A stretch of 64,000 nt of DNA from Ptiloglossa arizonensis (lineage: Eukaryota; Arthropoda; Insecta; Hymenoptera; Colletidae), in the NCBI RefSeq assembly GCF_051014685.1, contig NC_135060.1:1488001-1552000 (forward strand). Direction: 5' to 3'. This document shows positions 60,370-64,000 of this stretch, piece after piece (within the stretch, counting starts at the first letter, position 1; each line of letters starts with the position of its first letter). The position numbers and the translations under genes were made by a program. Under the pieces are notes generated by a model. The model was given only the letters and a program-made list of their open reading frames with translations. It did no database searches and was not told the origin of the DNA.

Positions 60370-62100
60370 GTATTTCTCTCGTCGAGTTACCGAAAATGAA
60401 ACAGAAGGCCGTCATGAGATTGATATCGTTCGATCGAAATTTCGAAAACCATCGCCGAATACTACATTCGGAAGTAGCGGTCCGCTACTAGACTCGGCGA
60501 ATGCTATATTTATCTTTCTGACCGCTTCCAGTAAGTTGTTACCCAGTTTGAACTCGTACCGCGTACGAAGACGAATTTGTTCGCCGAATATGACATCCAT
60601 TTTAACGCGCGGAGACGCTCGAAAGAGGACACATCTCGCACAGAAATTACGCGTCATCTCTTCGCATTAAATAGAACTCGGTAACTTCGAAATAAAGCTC
60701 TGTGTAAAAATCCACTTAACGGTTACTATTAATAAATCGTGGAAGGGCTTGTTTTTAAATTCTTTAAAAAAAAAAAAGAAAAGAAAGAAAAGAAGTCTTA
60801 AACGAGCGCGTATATTTAAATTGCGTTTCGATTCTCTATTTCGAGATCGTTCGAAGATACGAGTACCTGAAAATTAAAAATAAAAGTTAAAAAACAAATC
60901 GAACGAATCGAATCGGTATCAATTGTTCGACTCTGCGTCGAAAGGACTCACGAACGGTAAAATTGCCCGATCGTCAGCAATATTTACATCTACTATCGCT
61001 GCAATAAAATTTCCTTACGAGCGGGGAGATAAATTCGATAAATAAATATTTTCAAATATTTCTTTGTAACGCATTTTCAATATCGGCGATACATTGGCAT
61101 TTATCGTCGATTAAAACGGCAATTAGGCAAACTCACAATAATACTGACATTTCGACCCGTGTATGCTCCAGTGAGGCTCGAGACGACGAGCTCTTATCAA
61201 TTATCAGCTTCGACTTCCGCACGTGGACCGATCGAAACGAAACGAAACGAAACGAAACGAAACAGTTCATCGAAACGGTTCTATCAACAGATTCGATAAC
61301 TACGCTCGTTAAATGCTTATACGATCGTTATCTGTTTTCCCGCGCGCAACTTCCAGAAGAATCTTTATCGGGCAGCTTCCTCCGATGGTGTTTGTGCGTC
61401 TTTTCGAATAGAAGTAATAAACGACCCGTGACCTTTCCAGAACGTAACGCCGAAAGTTTGGAGAAACGACGCGCTCGTTTCATGGGCCGCGTAATTATAA
61501 CGCTTGACCTTGGAAAATTGGGCCGCTTTAATAACAAATCGAAAACGAACTCGTTCGAAACAATACGTGACAAAACGGATACTCTATTCGTTCTTCAAAT
61601 TATTTCCAAGTATATTAATTCGAAACGTTCAAAAATCGCGTACCATTTTGCCTGTATTTTTCGTTCGGTCGTTCTTTACACTTTAGCGTTTATTTATTGC
61701 ACACGAAGAACGCGTGCATCGGGACTCTTGCCCGTACGTTAATAAATGATAATAAATGATCGATCGAAAACGATGTAGAGTCCAAACGTAACCAAAGTGC
61801 ACGAAAAGTAACATCGAAGAAAGAAGACGCGCCGGACAGAGATAAGCGTACGAAGCGGACGTTAAAAGTCGAAGAACTTGAATGAAATTACGCTCCGCGA
61901 GAAAAAGTTATTACGGTGTATGAAACTCGGTTACAAAACCACCGTTATCGTTTCAATTTCAATATTTCCCGCAGCGAACGATTCGCTTCGAACTCGAGGT
62001 TGTCTCAACTTCGATTGTAATTCTCGTTCGCGTGGAGGGAATTGTTGAAACGGACGCGTACGTTGAAAAATAAATCGTCCGTCCGGTGAAACGGTGATTC
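60370..62100. other. ct: intronic, no supported gene
   Basis: An A-rich tract lies at 60766-60795. Open frames at 60412-60657 and 61392-61742 are unsupported. Confidence 0.5.
61233..61263. repeat. (CGAAA)6 microsatellite
   Basis: Six CGAAA units. This word is also the commonest background pentamer of the window. Confidence 0.88.
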
Positions 62101-63600
62101 GAGAAAACGTATAGCCATCGAGGCTAGGAACGATCTCGGCGGATCGATCGAAAGTTAACGCGCACGATCGAGGAACCGAACCTGTGCTCGATGCCCCTTA
62201 TCGGTTCGAAGAAATTCGGCGCCAATGGGCACCTCGGCTGTTGCGGGAAGCTGGGGTTATCTGCCACGAAATAAATAAGTTTATACATTTCGGCTAATCG
62301 TGCGGCACTGTTCGATCTCGTGAAACAGCTTACTGTGTTCCTCGATGCCTGCAGCAAGGATGGAAAGGTTCCACGACGAGCGTGGCTCCCGAATGGCCCC
62401 GCTCCCTGCTCACTTCCAAATCGTCGGCGTGCGTGACAAGTCGTCGGTGACCAGTTCCACCGTTGGTTTCCCGTTAACCGTGATTTTTCACCCTCGATAC
62501 CTTCGCGATCGAACCTGTCGTTCCAAGTGGAAGTGCGACGACGTTCACCTCGACCAGTGCGAAACTCGAGCTCGGTTTCGACATTTTCGCGCGCGAAAAT
62601 CGAATTCTTCGATCCTTCCATTCGGGGTGTCCAAGGTCGCGAAATCGGTGCCGTGATTTTTCACCGTCGATACGTTCGCGATCGAACGTGTGCTTCCAAG
62701 TAGAAGCGCGATGCCATTGACCTCGATCGGTACGAACACTCAAAGTCAATTTCGAAACTAAAACTCAACTCCGAAATGGAAGTACGACGCCGGTGACCTC
62801 GAACGGGGCGAATAACCGAGATCGATTTCGAAATTTACCGCGCGATCGAAAGCGCGCGATACGAAGTGAGAGAGTTGGTCGACGTCGCGTCGAATCTGTG
62901 GGAAATTCGACTCGAATTTGGAAATTTGCCCCGTGAAGGAAAGTTGTAAGGTTTCTTGGAACGTTTCGGGACCGTTTCGAAGCGTTCGAGGTCGCGTAAG
63001 CTTTCGAACGCGGGGCGACCGCGATCGCGAGCGCGCGACTTTGAAATCTAGTTCGGGCCGCGAACTTCTCGAGGGGGAGGGTAGGACGATGACGGAGGGG
63101 TCGGTGCCCTTCCCGAAACCTTCACCGCTCGAAGTAAGTTCGAAACCCCGGTAAAAATATCAGAGAAACGGCGACGAAACTCGAGTTAAATGCACGACGC
63201 CCCGGATAGGGATTGCACGGCAAGAGGGCTCCTCCGCGGGGTGGCTGAGAATAATTCGAGGGGACGCAACGATTCGAGATCTCGACCGGAGAATCGGGTA
63301 AGTTCTTGGATTTAATTACGGCAATTAGAGCCTAAAAGATTTCTCATCCCGCCATCCGTTCTGCACCGCCTACCGTTCCTCTCCACCTTGTTCCGTTTCT
63401 TCTCGCCGGCTCTCGATGCTCCCGGATCAATCGAATCAAACCCCCGAGCCATTCGGTGCAGAAACCAACCACCCCCTAAACCTTGACTGACAGCGAAACT
63501 TTTCATTCGCATCTTTCGTCGGTACCTGCGCGGACCGAGCATCCTCGATTCGTTGGTTTACGATCGATTTACAACCTTTCCTTCGTCGAACCTTCGATCG
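62101..63600. other. ct: GC-rich intronic block
   Basis: The segment 62210-62380 is low in TCGA and less chance-like (CGCCAATGGGCACC, TCGGCTAATCGTGCGGC); it could be regulatory. The minus-strand 165-codon frame spans this and the duplication and shows no domain. Confidence 0.4.
62479..62800. repeat. diverged ~172-bp duplication with a third partial copy
   Basis: CCGTGATTTTTCACCCTCGA at 62479 and CCGTGATTTTTCACCGTCGA at 62651, both followed by TTCGCGATCGAAC and TTCCAAGTRGAAG, then a RACGTTCACCTCGA / GCCATTGACCTCGA pair. A third GGAAGTACGACGCCGGTGAC lies at 62778, only 77 bp beyond its equivalent in copy 2. The similar minus-strand peptides here follow the repeat. Confidence 0.75.
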
Positions 63601-64000
63601 CGACTCGTACCTTTTTTAGAAATGGTAGCGAACGCTATGGAACGTACCTTAATAAATACTGTAAACGTATCGATTTCTTTTCCACTCCTGTTAGATTTCA
63701 GTTGCAATTGTTTCGTGTTGTACGTTCCTTCTATTTTTTTTTCTTCGTATATTAAAACGTTTAACCCCGTAAATAAATAAATAAATACGTTCAAGGTGCA
63801 ACACAGGTGCGTTGAACTCTTTTCGATACTCGAACTGAAGACTATTTTTTAGAGACGCACACCTGGGTGTCGTTGATCGATAGCGAAACTTTACATTCGA
63901 TTATTAAATTCCGCGGATTACGGGTCAATTTTGATCCTTGCAAAGTTTACCTCACTTTCGTGCTCGCCGTAACCGTCGGTGGTCAATTTATAAATCTAAT
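63600..64000. other. ct: intronic, no supported gene
   Basis: An (AAAT)n run at 63770-63786, then two E-box-like sites, ACACAGGTGCG (about 63803-63813) and CGCACACCTGGG (about 63856-63867), in near-inverted orientation. Confidence 0.45.

Larger units (their letters stand above)
39043..64000 (+). other. ct: ct intron downstream of the exon (right end outside window)
   Basis: At least 24.9 kb of intron. No frame in this part encodes the expected next segment (KALLDELQRL-like, the start of the conserved coiled coil), so the next exon lies past 64000. No poly(A) or 3' end of ct is expected here. Confidence 0.72.

Noticed and set aside
1..64000. CRISPR arrays, operons, rRNA, phage or bacterial defence systems
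   Set aside because: None seen. The direct repeats are diverged tandem arrays without constant repeats and unique spacers, and the DNA is eukaryotic.

Overview
The window is eukaryotic genomic DNA, almost all non-coding. It looks like an insect, most plausibly a hymenopteran: CpG is not depleted, TCGA/CGAA strings occur everywhere, AT-rich stretches alternate with GC-rich blocks, and the one coding exon reads like insect Cut. No bacterial gene organisation is present. Open frames appear on both strands and in overlapping frames nearly everywhere. In this TCGA-rich composition stop codons are rare, so open length alone is not evidence of coding.

The one exon I can support is 38842-39042 on the + strand: 201 bp, 67 codons, phase 0 at both ends, with a good branch point and acceptor before it and a consensus donor after it. 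Its peptide starts RATLAEKEVSALKEQL and ends LQAKDKE. I recognise this as an N-terminal segment of the homeodomain transcription factor Cut (ct; CUX1/CUX2 in vertebrates). The rest of the window is then two very large ct introns, at least 38.8 kb upstream and 24.9 kb downstream. I found neither the preceding exon (which should end ...FWQQ) nor the next one (starting near IKALLDEL in the fly), and I see no homeodomain or CUT repeats. Large ct introns are expected to hold regulatory DNA.

Layout: 1-2 kb intronic; 2.0-3.3 kb GC-rich with purine/pyrimidine tracts, (TC)n and G18; 3.4-3.8 kb a 16-bp minisatellite; about 3.95 kb a hAT-transposon-like terminus; 4.4-15.6 kb mostly AT-rich intron with a degenerate ~50-bp tandem repeat (6.6-6.9 kb), a long imperfect hairpin (14.0 kb) and a 30-bp repeat (14.3 kb); 15.6-21.8 kb several GC-rich blocks with clustered homeodomain-type motifs; 21.8-24.4 kb AT-rich; 24.4-28.3 kb GC-rich, ending in a TATA/initiator-like pair; 28.3-32.3 kb AT-rich with a diverged ~120-bp repeat at 30.1-30.5 kb; 32.3-34.5 kb GC-rich; 34.5-38.8 kb intron leading to the exon; 39.0-48 kb mixed intron with diverged repeats at 44.4, 45.3-45.9 and 47.3-47.6 kb; 48.1-51.7 kb GC-rich with Z-DNA-prone repeats and a 35-bp repeat; 51.7-64 kb mixed, with GC-rich blocks at 53.3-54.8, 56.0-57.7, 59.4-60.0 and 62.1-63.5 kb and a diverged duplication at 62.5-62.8 kb.

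Two things stand out beyond the ct exon. The introns contain about ten independent, old, diverged tandem duplications with different unit sequences. There is also a roughly 90-nt hairpin with near-complete pairing at 14001-14090, the best candidate for an undescribed small RNA or a short palindromic element. All repeat calls were made by eye and have not been run through software.
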